Shown: positions 26,542 through 36,523 of the stretch, piece by piece
Numbering within the stretch: the stretch's first letter is position 1
Layout: each line of letters opens with the position of its first letter
NCBI GenBank assembly: GCA_030425285.1
Contig: JAUIAY010000009.1
Span: 33,502-97,501, forward strand
Source of the DNA: Bacteroidia bacterium
Lineage (GTDB): Bacteria; Bacteroidota; Bacteroidia; Flavobacteriales; Flavobacteriaceae
Reading direction: 5' to 3'
DNA length: 64,000 nucleotides
Made by a program: the position numbers and the translations under genes
Notes under the pieces: model-generated
What the model saw: only the letters and a program-made list of their open reading frames with translations
What the model was told of the DNA's origin: nothing
Database searches by the model: none

Positions 26542-27660
26542 CTAATTAGCCGATGAATTTAAGACATCGGAAACCGAAACCTGATGACCATTTTTAAAGG
26601 CTACTACAAAACAGGAACTATAACCTTTTTGCTTGGCTGTTGTTTGAAGGCGCTTTACTTCATTGTAATCCGAAGTATTTCCGTAATAATACTTGTAAAG
26701 GCCATCAAAATCGTCCCTTGAAATAGCATCCAAGCCATTAAAGTTATACGATTTAGGCTCCAACTTCCTAGAACTGGCTGCAATCTGAACTTTAAAAACG
26801 ATACCTTCATAAATCTGTTTGGGTTCTTCAGTTGAAACGTTAGAGCTTTCTTCGTTGTAGGGAATGATATTGTCACCAACATTTAAATCCAAACCATGTT
26901 TATAATCTAATATAGCATCTTTGATGGCTGTAGCCATTTGATTTTGTCCTTTACCGGAATTTAAATAGCTCCCTTCAGGCTTATAAGTCAAAAAACCTGT
27001 TTCTATCAAAACACTGGGCATGTATGTATTATGCAAAACCCAAAAACCAGCTTGTTTTACACCTCTACTCTTTCTGTTAAGTTTACCCTTGAAGTTATTC
27101 TCAACTAGGTTTGCCAACAAAATACTTTGGTCCAAATATTCTTCTTGCATAAGGGTCAAGCCAATCAATGATTCTGGTGAATTGGGATCAAAACCTTCAT
27201 AATGCTTCTCGTAATCCTCTTCTAAAAATATTACCTCGTTTTCCTTTTTGGCAACATTAAAGTTCCTTTCATTGGCATGCAGACCCAAAACAAAAGTTTC
27301 GGTACCATGAGCATTATTGGTAAACGAATTACAGTGAACAGAAACAAACAAGTCCGCATCGGCTTTATTGGCTATGGCTGCACGTTCATGCAATTTTAAG
27401 AATACATCGTTTTTTCTGGTATAAATAACTTTAATATCCGGATTCTTCTCTAATTCCTTACCTACTTCCAAAACTATTTTCAGGGCAATGTCCTTTTCCT
27501 TGTAACCATTCCCCAAGTTTCCTGGGTCATGGCCACCATGCCCAGCATCCAAAACCACTACAAACTTATCGGTTTTGGTTTGAGCCATCAGGCTATTTGG
27601 TATTAATATCCATACTGAAATGGCAAGTATGTAGTATTGTAATTTCATGATACTGTTCAT
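26542..27660 (-). CDS. amiC: N-acetylmuramoyl-L-alanine amidase
   Basis: A 372-residue secreted Amidase_3 enzyme that cuts the bond between muramic acid and L-alanine in peptidoglycan. After a signal peptide ending NSLMAQ, the zinc site is visible as LDAGHGGHDPGN (first His), the following Glu in KEKDIALKIV, SVHCNSF (second His), and the catalytic Glu in LIETGFL. The C-terminal third has a SPOR-like fold (YKYYYGNTSDYNEVKRLQ) that may bind denuded glycan. An in-frame ATG at 27648 is an alternative start. It heads the long leftward operon and is divergent from lptD. Confidence 0.92.
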   Translation of the reverse strand: MNSIMKLQYYILAISVWILIPNSLMAQTKTDKFVVVLDAGHGGHDPGNLGNGYKEKDIALKIVLEVGKELEKNPDIKVIYTRKNDVFLKLHERAAIANKADADLFVSVHCNSFTNNAHGTETFVLGLHANERNFNVAKKENEVIFLEEDYEKHYEGFDPNSPESLIGLTLMQEEYLDQSILLANLVENNFKGKLNRKSRGVKQAGFWVLHNTYMPSVLIETGFLTYKPEGSYLNSGKGQNQMATAIKDAILDYKHGLDLNVGDNIIPYNEESSNVSTEEPKQIYEGIVFKVQIAASSRKLEPKSYNFNGLDAISRDDFDGLYKYYYGNTSDYNEVKRLQTTAKQKGYSSCFVVAFKNGHQVSVSDVLNSSAN

Positions 27661-27746
27661 AGTAAGTATAACAACTTTTAAGCAGGTTTATTTTAATTTT
27701 CGAATTTTAAGGTATATTAAATTAATCACAAAAAATATATGTAATT

Positions 27747-30497
27747 TTGGCAATTCAAAAACCGAGCCATACTTTTACAAAAATACATTTAAAAGCATTG
27801 CGTACAAACATCTTCCACATACTTTTTACCTTAAGTTTTACAGTGTTTATCAACACTTTTGGCTACGCCCAGGACATACCCAAACAAGGTGGGAAAGTTG
27901 AAGCAAGTAAGGAAAATGATACGCTTAATCTATCCATTGGTGATGCCATTAAGCCTGTAGAATCTGAAAAAGGTCAAGACTCCATTTTACAGGACTCCGT
28001 AAAACCGAAACCGGAACTATTAACTGGCCCAGTTACCTACAGAGCAACTGATTACACCTCCTTTAACAACAAGGAACAAAAACTATATTTATACAATGAG
28101 GCTGAAGTGTACTATGAAGACATGGAACTCAAGGCTGGATTAATTATCATTGACTACAACACCAACGAAGTATTTGCCGCTGGAATTGTAGATTCTTTGG
28201 GAAACTACAACCAACCACCTGTTTTTAAACAAGCTAATAATGTGGTTGAACCTGACTCCATTAAGTTTAATACCAAAACAGAAAAAGCCCTTATTTACAA
28301 CTCCAAAACCGAACAAGGCGGCATGAACATTTTTGCGCCAATTACTAAAAAAGTGAATGATTCGGTTATTTTTCTACATAAGGGTCGCTTTACTACAGCC
28401 AAGGATATCGAGAATCCTGAATATTATTTTCAGGCCAATAAAATTAAAATTGTTCCACAGAAAAAAATTGTTGTAGGACCAACAAATATGGTTATTGCCG
28501 ATGTTCCAACCATCATTGGTTTGCCCTTTGGTTTTTTTCCGCTTACTGACAAACAAACTTCTGGTGTCATTATTCCTAGTTTCGGTGAAGAAAACAACAG
28601 AGGATACTTTCTACAAAATGGCGGTTATTATTTTGCCATAAGTGATTTTGTCGATTTAGCAGTTTTAGGTGACTATTACACCAATGGTAGTTATGGTTTG
28701 CGATTTGAAAGTGCCTATGCCAATCGATACCGTTATAATGGTAACGTGAGTTTTAGGTATGAAAGTTTGATAAACAGTGAACGTGGCTTTCCAGATTATA
28801 ATAAATCATCTATTTACAATATTAGATGGTCTCATAGTCAAGATGCCAAAGCCAATCCTAGTTCCCGATTTTCAGCATCGGTAAACTTGGGAAGTAGCCG
28901 TTACTATCAAACATCCATAAACCAAGTAAATGCGCCAAGTTTTTTGAACAATACCCTTGCCTCTTCCATTTCCTATTCCAAAACGTTTGAAGGTGAGCCA
29001 CAGGTTAACATGAGTGTTACAGCTACACACTCTCAAAATACTAACACTGAAGTCATTAACATGACTTTGCCTACTATTCAGGCAAGTGTTAGTAGGGTCT
29101 TCCCTTTTGCACCTAAAACAGGTGTTAAAAAAGGGATTATTCAAAATATCAACTTTCAGTATAATATTCGAGCCGAGAATCGCATTCAAACAACTGATTC
29201 ATTATTCTTCAAAAAAGAAATGTGGGACAGTGCCGAAAATGGCATCAGACATAGTATTCCGTTAACTACAAATTTTAAGGTGCTTAAATATTTTAGTTTA
29301 AGTGCCAGCACATCCTATGATGAAACCTGGGTTTTTGAGACAGTTAGAAAATATTATGATTTGAATGAAAATGAAGTTGTTACCGAGCCTGTCAAAGGAT
29401 TTGACGCTTATAGAACCTATAATTTCAGTACTAATTTGGGGACGACGTTATACGGTATGTTTGACTTTAGAAAAGAAGGCAAAGACCCTAAAATTCAAGC
29501 CATCAGGCATGTTATGCGCCCTTCCATTAGCTATAACATCAATCCGTCTTTTAGTAATTATTATGAAACCTATGAAGTTATTGATGCCAATGGAACAACA
29601 ACCGATGAAGTTGAATATACTCGCTTTGAAGGCGGTATTTATGGTGCTCCCAATAATAATTATTCAAGTTCCATAGGTATTTCTCTGTCCAATAATATTG
29701 AAGCTAAAGTAAGAGACAAGGATTCTACAGCTACTGAAGCAAAAAAAATTAAAATATTAGACAATCTAAACTTTTCAACTGCATATAATTTAGCAGGCGA
29801 TTCCCTGAACTGGAGCCCTTTAAGAATGACTGGAGGGACGCAATTGTTGCAAAACAAAATGTCGGTGAATTTCGGAATGACATTAGATCCTTATGCTTTG
29901 GATAACAATAACACAAAAATTGATAAGTTCAATATTGATAATGGTGGTAGCTTGTTCAGATTGACAAGTGCCAATATGGCTGTTAGCTATTCACTGTCCA
30001 GTAGTAATTTTGATGGAACCCAAAATGAACGCAGTCAACAAGAAAATTTAAGAAGTGGTGGTCGAGATGACGATCTTTTTGGTCGTGCCCAAGATTTTTC
30101 TGATCAGCGATACAACAATGACGATGATGAAGAAAAGGAAACACCTAGCGAACTGTACAAATCCAAAATACCTTGGAACCTGAAACTAGCATACGCTGTC
30201 AATTATGCCAACTCTAGACGTGAAAATGAAATCTCATCTCACTCGTTAATGTTTTCGGGAGATGTTGAATTTTCACCAAGATGGACTGTTGGTGCATCAT
30301 CAGGTTATGATTTTAAGAACAAAGGCTTTACATATACGCAATTGCGTTTTGAACGTGACTTATTGAGTTGGCGTATGAGTTTTAGCTGGGTACCATTCAG
30401 TACACGTAGTTCTTGGTATTTCTTCATAGGTATTAAATCAAATATTCTCAAGGACATTAAATACGATAAACGCCGTCAACCAGACCAGCAATTATAA
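27747..30497 (+). CDS. lptD: LptD-like LPS assembly outer-membrane protein
   Basis: A 916-residue protein that should insert lipopolysaccharide or lipooligosaccharide into the outer leaflet. An export signal (HILFTLSFTVFINTFGYA) precedes a periplasmic OstA-like beta-taco domain (about 100-260, e.g. YLYNEAEVYYEDMELKAG) and a large barrel to the C-terminus (SFSWVPFSTRSSWYFFIG). The segment GLPFGFFPLTDKQTSGVIIP marks the junction, as in LptD. There is no ATG start: the frame opens at TTG 27747, but a TAATTTTG box at 27742-27749 overlaps that codon, so a later TTG near 27807 (LRTNIFHIL) is possible. ridA follows after 13 bases. Confidence 0.88.
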   Translation: MAIQKPSHTFTKIHLKALRTNIFHILFTLSFTVFINTFGYAQDIPKQGGKVEASKENDTLNLSIGDAIKPVESEKGQDSILQDSVKPKPELLTGPVTYRATDYTSFNNKEQKLYLYNEAEVYYEDMELKAGLIIIDYNTNEVFAAGIVDSLGNYNQPPVFKQANNVVEPDSIKFNTKTEKALIYNSKTEQGGMNIFAPITKKVNDSVIFLHKGRFTTAKDIENPEYYFQANKIKIVPQKKIVVGPTNMVIADVPTIIGLPFGFFPLTDKQTSGVIIPSFGEENNRGYFLQNGGYYFAISDFVDLAVLGDYYTNGSYGLRFESAYANRYRYNGNVSFRYESLINSERGFPDYNKSSIYNIRWSHSQDAKANPSSRFSASVNLGSSRYYQTSINQVNAPSFLNNTLASSISYSKTFEGEPQVNMSVTATHSQNTNTEVINMTLPTIQASVSRVFPFAPKTGVKKGIIQNINFQYNIRAENRIQTTDSLFFKKEMWDSAENGIRHSIPLTTNFKVLKYFSLSASTSYDETWVFETVRKYYDLNENEVVTEPVKGFDAYRTYNFSTNLGTTLYGMFDFRKEGKDPKIQAIRHVMRPSISYNINPSFSNYYETYEVIDANGTTTDEVEYTRFEGGIYGAPNNNYSSSIGISLSNNIEAKVRDKDSTATEAKKIKILDNLNFSTAYNLAGDSLNWSPLRMTGGTQLLQNKMSVNFGMTLDPYALDNNNTKIDKFNIDNGGSLFRLTSANMAVSYSLSSSNFDGTQNERSQQENLRSGGRDDDLFGRAQDFSDQRYNNDDDEEKETPSELYKSKIPWNLKLAYAVNYANSRRENEISSHSLMFSGDVEFSPRWTVGASSGYDFKNKGFTYTQLRFERDLLSWRMSFSWVPFSTRSSWYFFIGIKSNILKDIKYDKRRQPDQQL

Positions 30498-30510
30498 TTT
30501 CAATTTTATC

Positions 30511-30891
30511 ATGAAAAAGATTATCAATACCAAGCACGCTCCTGCTCCAATAGGCCCCTATAATCAAGCCGTTTTAAAGGGCGACACCTTATATACTTCA
30601 GGTCAAATTGCCATAAATCCAGAGAATGGTGAATTAATTATCGATGATATCAAGGCCGAAACCGAACAAGTCATGCAAAACATGAAGGCTGTTCTAAATG
30701 AAGCAAATATGACATTTGAGGATGTTGTAAAAACATCTATTTTTATTAGTGATATGAATAATTTTTCACTGATAAATGAAGTTTATGCTTCCTATTTTGA
30801 TTCCGATACGGCTCCAGCCAGGGAAACTGTTGAAGTAGCCAACCTACCAAAATTCGTAAATGTAGAAATAAGTATGATAGCAATTAAATAG
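30511..30891 (+). CDS. ridA: RidA-family enamine/imine deaminase
   Basis: A 126-residue RidA (YjgF/UK114) protein, which hydrolyses reactive enamines and imines made by PLP enzymes, such as 2-aminoacrylate. Family motifs are INTKHAPAPIGPYNQAV at the start, LYTSGQIAINPENGEL, the SIFISDMNNF region, and APARETVEVANLPK with the catalytic Arg. The C-terminal ISMIAIK is also typical. Length is standard. It lies 13 bases downstream of lptD. Confidence 0.95.
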   Translation: MKKIINTKHAPAPIGPYNQAVLKGDTLYTSGQIAINPENGELIIDDIKAETEQVMQNMKAVLNEANMTFEDVVKTSIFISDMNNFSLINEVYASYFDSDTAPARETVEVANLPKFVNVEISMIAIK

Positions 30892-30899
30892 CTATATAT

Positions 30900-31841
30900 T
30901 TAGAACAGTATTGAATATCCTAATCCAATAGAATCTGTATCAGATCCAATAGATTTAACCGATTCTGAATGTAAATAGAATACTTTGGCACTTTGTTTTT
31001 TTGTTATTGGAAAACCGAATGCCAAAGAATATAACAAATCACCCCGTTCATCATTATTTGGTTGACTATCTACTATTGATTGCCCACCAAGTCCATATCC
31101 AGCACTCACTGAAGTCCACATCCTATTTCTAAATCGACGAATTAGATGGGTTTGTGCCGCAAATGTCGGGTCCTGTTTTCTTTTTTGGTTATTAAAAAAA
31201 TCGTTGTTATTGGTATAGATAAAAACGGAAGCTGTAAATTCATAAGACCATAGCCCCCAATTTCGAACAAACCCAACTTGCGGTCTGATTACAAATCTTT
31301 TCTGTCCTAAATTCAATAATCTGTCTCCTGCATATTGCCCTAAAGGAAATGTAACAGACACTGAAGCTCCAAACATAGTATTTGAGGGATTTTCTTTGTA
31401 ATAAGACATCATTTCTTGAGCATTTAATGCCTTTGGTCCTATCAAATTGATTGAAAACCTAACTCGAGGATCAGAAAAACCTGTTCTTGAAATATTAGTT
31501 GGCACACCCTGTAAGAGACCTTCCCAATTTGCATTTACATAAGGGAGTAATACATCTAGCCTAGCTAATCGGTTACCAATTTTTAACGGCTGAACATAAG
31601 ATACGGCCATCGCATTTATAGCTATAGTAACATCTTCGGCTTGCAAAACAGGGTCAAATAAAATATCTCCAAAAGTATGAACATAACCACCTCCAACAAC
31701 GTGTGTACCTATTGGCAAAGGCGTCCATCTTCTAGGCTCAATATCTTGAGCTATTGTAAGCTGGTAAGACAAAAAACATAATAAAAAAGATATATAAATC
31801 CTTGTTCTTTGAAAGTAATTGTTATTCATACCCTTAAGCAT
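30900..31841 (-). CDS. Outer-membrane beta-barrel, transporter-like
   Basis: A 313-residue exported protein. The signal peptide includes IYISFLLCFLSYQLTIAQ; an ATG four codons downstream at 31829 would also keep it. The mature part shows repeating barrel strands (IGTHVVGGGYVHTFG, FGASVSVTFPLGQY, GLGYSILF) and ends in Phe. It resembles the phenol-degradation MetA-like outer-membrane family (PF13557), whose members are mostly uncharacterised and probably pass hydrophobic compounds. It is convergent with ridA, with 8 bases between stop codons. Confidence 0.75.
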   Translation of the reverse strand: MLKGMNNNYFQRTRIYISFLLCFLSYQLTIAQDIEPRRWTPLPIGTHVVGGGYVHTFGDILFDPVLQAEDVTIAINAMAVSYVQPLKIGNRLARLDVLLPYVNANWEGLLQGVPTNISRTGFSDPRVRFSINLIGPKALNAQEMMSYYKENPSNTMFGASVSVTFPLGQYAGDRLLNLGQKRFVIRPQVGFVRNWGLWSYEFTASVFIYTNNNDFFNNQKRKQDPTFAAQTHLIRRFRNRMWTSVSAGYGLGGQSIVDSQPNNDERGDLLYSLAFGFPITKKQSAKVFYLHSESVKSIGSDTDSIGLGYSILF

Positions 31842-31978
31842 TAATAATGCAAAGTAATCATTTTCACAAAAATTACAACTGTAGTGAAAACAGATTTTTA
31901 ATAAAGATTTTACAACTTAATAACTTTTATTTTCTGTTGTGGAACTCGTATATTTGATTGTAACATAAATAATTATTC

Positions 31979-33022
31979 ATGCGAATAGAACATGATTTAA
32001 AACTAGGTTTTAAGGATGTCATGATAAGACCCAAACGATCAACTCTTAAAAGTAGATCGCAAGTTAATTTAGAACGTGATTTCAAGTTCTTAAATAGTCA
32101 AGATTCCTGGAGCGGAGTTCCAATTATGGCAGCAAATATGGATACTGTAGGAACTTTTGAAATGGCTTTGGCTCTTTCAAAAAGCAAACTGTTTACGGCC
32201 ATACACAAACACTATTTAGTTGATGAGTGGGAAGCATTTATGAAAGATGCACCCAAGGACATAGCAAACTTTATAGCTATAAGTACCGGAACTGGAAAGG
32301 ATGATGCCCACAAATTAGAAACCATCTTTTCTTTGTTTCCAGAATTAAAGTACATATGCATTGATGTGGCAAATGGATACTCGGAGCATTTTGTGAATTT
32401 TGTAAAGCAAACCCGAAAGCAATATCCCAATAAAACAATTATTGCTGGTAATGTGGTCACTGGTGAAATGGTTGAAGAATTGCTATTAGCTGGCGCTGAT
32501 ATCATTAAAGTAGGCATTGGACCTGGATCTGTTTGCACTACTCGGGTTAAAACTGGTGTTGGGTATCCGCAGCTTTCTGCCATCATTGAATGTGCCGATG
32601 CCGCTCATGGACTAGGCGGACAAATCATTAGTGACGGAGGCTGTACCACACCTGGCGATGTTGCCAAAGCATTTGGTGCTGGAGCCGATTTTGTGATGCT
32701 TGGAGGCATGCTTTCTGGTCATGATGAAAGTGGTGGCAAATTGTTTGAACGCGACGGTCAGTTTTACAAGCAATTTTATGGAATGAGTTCTACAACTGCT
32801 ATGAAAAAACATGTTGGCGGTGTTGCCGAATATAGAGCTAGTGAAGGAAAAACAGTTGAAGTATCCTATAAGGGTGACGTTGAAACAACCCTTCAGGATA
32901 TCTTGGGCGGATTACGAAGCACCTGTACTTATGTGGGAGCCCAAAGACTAAAGGAGTTAACAAAACGAACAACCTTTATCCGTGTAGCCGAACAGGAAAA
33001 CCAAGTATATGGCAAAAATTAA
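31979..33022 (+). CDS. guaC: GMP reductase
   Basis: A 347-residue GMP reductase, converting GMP to IMP with NADPH to rebalance purine pools. The opening [20 protein letters not shown] distinguishes it from IMP dehydrogenase, and no CBS domains are present. The active-site loop [20 protein letters not shown] holds Cys186. [19 protein letters not shown] and the C-terminal [12 protein letters not shown] support the call. A TATATTTG -7 box at 31949-31956 lies 23 bases before the start, without a clear -33 TTG. It is transcribed alone, convergent with the broken mgsA. Confidence 0.95.
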   Translation: MRIEHDLKLGFKDVMIRPKRSTLKSRSQVNLERDFKFLNSQDSWSGVPIMAANMDTVGTFEMALALSKSKLFTAIHKHYLVDEWEAFMKDAPKDIANFIAISTGTGKDDAHKLETIFSLFPELKYICIDVANGYSEHFVNFVKQTRKQYPNKTIIAGNVVTGEMVEELLLAGADIIKVGIGPGSVCTTRVKTGVGYPQLSAIIECADAAHGLGGQIISDGGCTTPGDVAKAFGAGADFVMLGGMLSGHDESGGKLFERDGQFYKQFYGMSSTTAMKKHVGGVAEYRASEGKTVEVSYKGDVETTLQDILGGLRSTCTYVGAQRLKELTKRTTFIRVAEQENQVYGKN

Positions 33023-33043
33023 CAGCCTTGGAAATAAGAATCA

Positions 33044-33406
33044 TTAAATACCCTTAATCAATAATTCAGCCGTTGCAGGGTTTGTTGCCAAAGGTATATC
33101 ATGAACATCACATAAACGCATAAGCATTAAAACATCAGGTTCGTGAGGATGTTTTTCCAGTGGGTCTCTAAAAAATAGGACCATATTACATATTCCTTCA
33201 GCTACTCTTGCTGCTATTTGCGCGTCTCCTCCTAAAGGCCCTGACAATAATCTTGTGACTTCAAATCCTGCCTTTTTAACCTTTTTTCCAGTTGTTCATG
33301 TTGAAACTAATGATATATTTTTTTGAAGTAAAATTTCACGATGCTCATTTAAGAACTGAACCATTTCAGCTTTTTTACCATCATGAGCAATAATTGCTAT
33401 TTCCAT
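33044..33406 (-). pseudogene. mgsA: Methylglyoxal synthase interrupted by in-frame TGA
   Basis: Reading from the ATG at 33406-33404, the frame encodes MEIAIIAHDGKKAEMVQFL and continues as methylglyoxal synthase to its stop at 33044, 121 codons including the stop, but codon 37 (33298-33296) is TGA. It falls where the family has Gly in the phosphate-binding TGTTG motif (here ST, stop, TTGKK), so a single GGA-to-TGA change explains it. All else is intact and in frame, including [18 protein letters not shown] and [14 protein letters not shown]. MgsA makes methylglyoxal from DHAP. TGA is a normal stop here, for example in the FGase gene. The ATG overlaps the kinase gene stop by one base (TAATG). 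Confidence 0.85.
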
Positions 33407-34266
33407 TAACTTAAATTAGAATGATATTTAACTAAACCTTCAATGGGTCTTCTAACAATATTACCAACAGTAAATCCCATTTCATCAGCAATTTCTTGAA
33501 TCTCATCTTTTGAGAAAAAGGCAATCGAACCAGCAAAATGAACAGGCACTTTTTTTAATTCATCCTTAAATTGAAAAATCATGTTTTTTGCAAAAACACG
33601 AAGTCCTGATTTGATAACGCTTCTAATATATTCAGACTCTTTATTCAAAAACATAAATTCAGCGAATGAAGCTAAATAGGCATTTGGGTTGGGTTGCTTA
33701 TATAAGTTGTACTTTATAAAATCAGCGTCTAAATTGTAACGTTCTGCAAATGAAACCTTAATTTCCTCGGGCATGTGATTAAAATAATAATCACGAATAA
33801 GTTGTTTTCCATAATAATTTCCTGATGCGTCATCCATCAAAGTGTAGCCTAATGAACTTACTCGCTGATGAAGATTTTTACCATCAAAATAACTACAGTT
33901 GGAACCTGTTCCCAAAATACAAACTACCGCTGCTTCTTCTGGGTTACTGATAGTTGCCCTAACAGCCGCAAATGTATCTTCTTTAACTTCTACCTTCGCA
34001 TTTACAAAAATTGATTCCAATACTGCTTTTAATTGCAATCTAGGCTTTTCGGTTCCGCAACCAGCACCATAAAAATAAACATGAGTGACTTTATCTTTAT
34101 GTGCATTTATTTCCGGTTGCTTGTTTATTATTTTAAAGAGTTTCTTTTCTTTTAAAATTGCCGGATTAAGACCTTTGGTTCTTATTTTTTCCAATAATTG
34201 GTTTCCTTCCTTATCAATTGAAATCCAATCACATTTTGTGGAGCCACTATCAACAATGAATATCAT
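33406..34266 (-). CDS. BadF/BadG-family kinase, N-acetylglucosamine-kinase-like
   Basis: A 286-residue ASKHA-fold ATPase of the BadF/BadG/BcrA/BcrD family, close to N-acetylglucosamine kinases. The N-terminal phosphate-1 loop is VDSGSTKCDW, the second is ILGTGSNCSYFDG, and LGYTLMDDASGNYYGKQLIR holds the conserved Gly-rich region. It would phosphorylate GlcNAc or a related amino sugar, which fits recycling of wall sugars released by the NagZ-like enzyme; the substrate is inferred. It follows gapA by 73 bases, across a terminator, and overlaps mgsA by one base. Confidence 0.85.
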   Translation of the reverse strand: MIFIVDSGSTKCDWISIDKEGNQLLEKIRTKGLNPAILKEKKLFKIINKQPEINAHKDKVTHVYFYGAGCGTEKPRLQLKAVLESIFVNAKVEVKEDTFAAVRATISNPEEAAVVCILGTGSNCSYFDGKNLHQRVSSLGYTLMDDASGNYYGKQLIRDYYFNHMPEEIKVSFAERYNLDADFIKYNLYKQPNPNAYLASFAEFMFLNKESEYIRSVIKSGLRVFAKNMIFQFKDELKKVPVHFAGSIAFFSKDEIQEIADEMGFTVGNIVRRPIEGLVKYHSNLS

Positions 34267-34272
34267 ACGCTT

Positions 34273-34321
34273 AAAAATAAAAAAATCCGTAATTTATAAT
34301 TATCAAACAAACTACGGATTT
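34273..34321 (-). terminator. Terminator after gapA
   Basis: On the minus strand AAATCCGTA (34321-34313) pairs with TACGGATTT (34291-34283) and is followed by T runs reaching 34273. The 21-base loop is long, so some read-through into the kinase and mgsA genes is likely. Confidence 0.65.
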
Positions 34322-34339
34322 AAATTGAAATATTAAAAA

Positions 34340-35350
<1,011 letters not shown>

Positions 35351-35377
35351 TTAATTTTTTACTTGTTATTTTATTGA

Positions 35378-36364
35378 TTATGTTGTCATGATATCAGATA
35401 CCCGCAACAATTCTTTATTAATTTCTGTTTTACCTTTTACAGCCTTATCCAATGGTGTTAGCGTTATTTTGTTATCAAGGATTCCAACCATATAATTGGA
35501 TTTTCCTTCCAATAAGGATTCTACAGCTTTCACGCCCATTCTACTGGCCAAAACACGGTCGAAACAAGATGGCGAACCACCTCGTTGCATATGTCCCAAA
35601 ACCGAAACACGTACTTCATACTCTTCCATGTTTTCTTCAACATAGTCCTTTAACTCAAAAACATTTTTCCCAATCTTATCACCTTCGGCTACAACAACTA
35701 TACTAGAGGATTTTCCGGATTGTTTACTTCTTCTTAAAGACTCCAACAACCTATCCAGACCCAAATCCTCTTCAGGAATTAAAATTTCCTCGGCACCTGC
35801 ACCTACACCTGCGTTTAAGGCAATATGGCCAACGTCACGTCCCATTACTTCTACAAAAAACAAACGTTTATGCGAGCTTGCTGTATCACGAATCTTATCG
35901 ATAACTTCAACTACCGTATTTAGAGCAGTATCGTAGCCTAAGGTAAAGTTGGTTCCGAAGATATCATTATCTATGGTACCTGGAATACCAATTACTGGAA
36001 AACCAAATTCCTCATTAAAGATCATGCCTCCTGTAAAAGTACCATCGCCTCCAATTAAAACCAAGGCATCAATCCCAACACTCTTGAGTTGCAAAAACGC
36101 TTTTTGTCTACCTTCTTTAGTTCTAAATTCATTGGAGCGGGCAGATTTTAGCATAGTTCCGCCTGTATGGATAATATTGTTGACGCTTCTAGCAGAAAGA
36201 ATTTTAAAATCACCTTCTATCAGGCCTTCATAGCCTCTATAAATACCAACACATTCTATTTGATGGAAAGCACATGTTCGAACAACCGAACGAATGGCGG
36301 CATTCATTCCAGGAGCATCTCCTCCAGAGGTCAAAACACCTATTTTTTTAATTTTTTTGGTCAT
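35378..36364 (-). CDS. pfkA: 6-phosphofructokinase (ATP)
   Basis: A 328-residue ATP-dependent phosphofructokinase, the committed step of glycolysis. Signatures are GVLTSGGDAPGMNAAIR at the start, the ATP-binding IGGDGTFTGG, and the catalytic PGTIDNDIFGTNFTLGYDTA with its Asp pair. EVMGRDVGHIAL and LGHMQRGGSPSCFDR complete the fructose-6-phosphate and effector sites. The Gly in GGDGT, where PPi-type enzymes carry Asp, supports ATP as donor. It is the first gene of the glycolytic block with gapA. Confidence 0.97.
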   Translation of the reverse strand: MTKKIKKIGVLTSGGDAPGMNAAIRSVVRTCAFHQIECVGIYRGYEGLIEGDFKILSARSVNNIIHTGGTMLKSARSNEFRTKEGRQKAFLQLKSVGIDALVLIGGDGTFTGGMIFNEEFGFPVIGIPGTIDNDIFGTNFTLGYDTALNTVVEVIDKIRDTASSHKRLFFVEVMGRDVGHIALNAGVGAGAEEILIPEEDLGLDRLLESLRRSKQSGKSSSIVVVAEGDKIGKNVFELKDYVEENMEEYEVRVSVLGHMQRGGSPSCFDRVLASRMGVKAVESLLEGKSNYMVGILDNKITLTPLDKAVKGKTEINKELLRVSDIMTT

Positions 36365-36523
36365 AAAAACAACTTGAAAAAGTAAAGCTAGTAAAGAAAT
36401 ATCATATAAAACAAGGTATTAATGATATTTTAAGAGATGTGTAAAAATTCAAACGTTTTCGTTAATAAATAAGTTAATTTTTTGCTTTATAAAACAAAAA
36501 ACATGTTTTTAAAAACGAAAATA

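Noticed and set aside
33044..33247. Independent 67-residue protein from the C-terminal half of mgsA
   Set aside because: It begins at an internal Leu codon (TTG) of the interrupted gene and lacks half of the active site.
33296..33298. TGA as selenocysteine or recoded codon
   Set aside because: The family has Gly at this site, no SECIS-like hairpin is apparent, and TGA ends other genes normally here.
36496..36509. Perfect palindrome AAAAACATGTTTTT upstream of pfkA
   Set aside because: Too short and AT-rich to call an operator without further copies or a regulator nearby.
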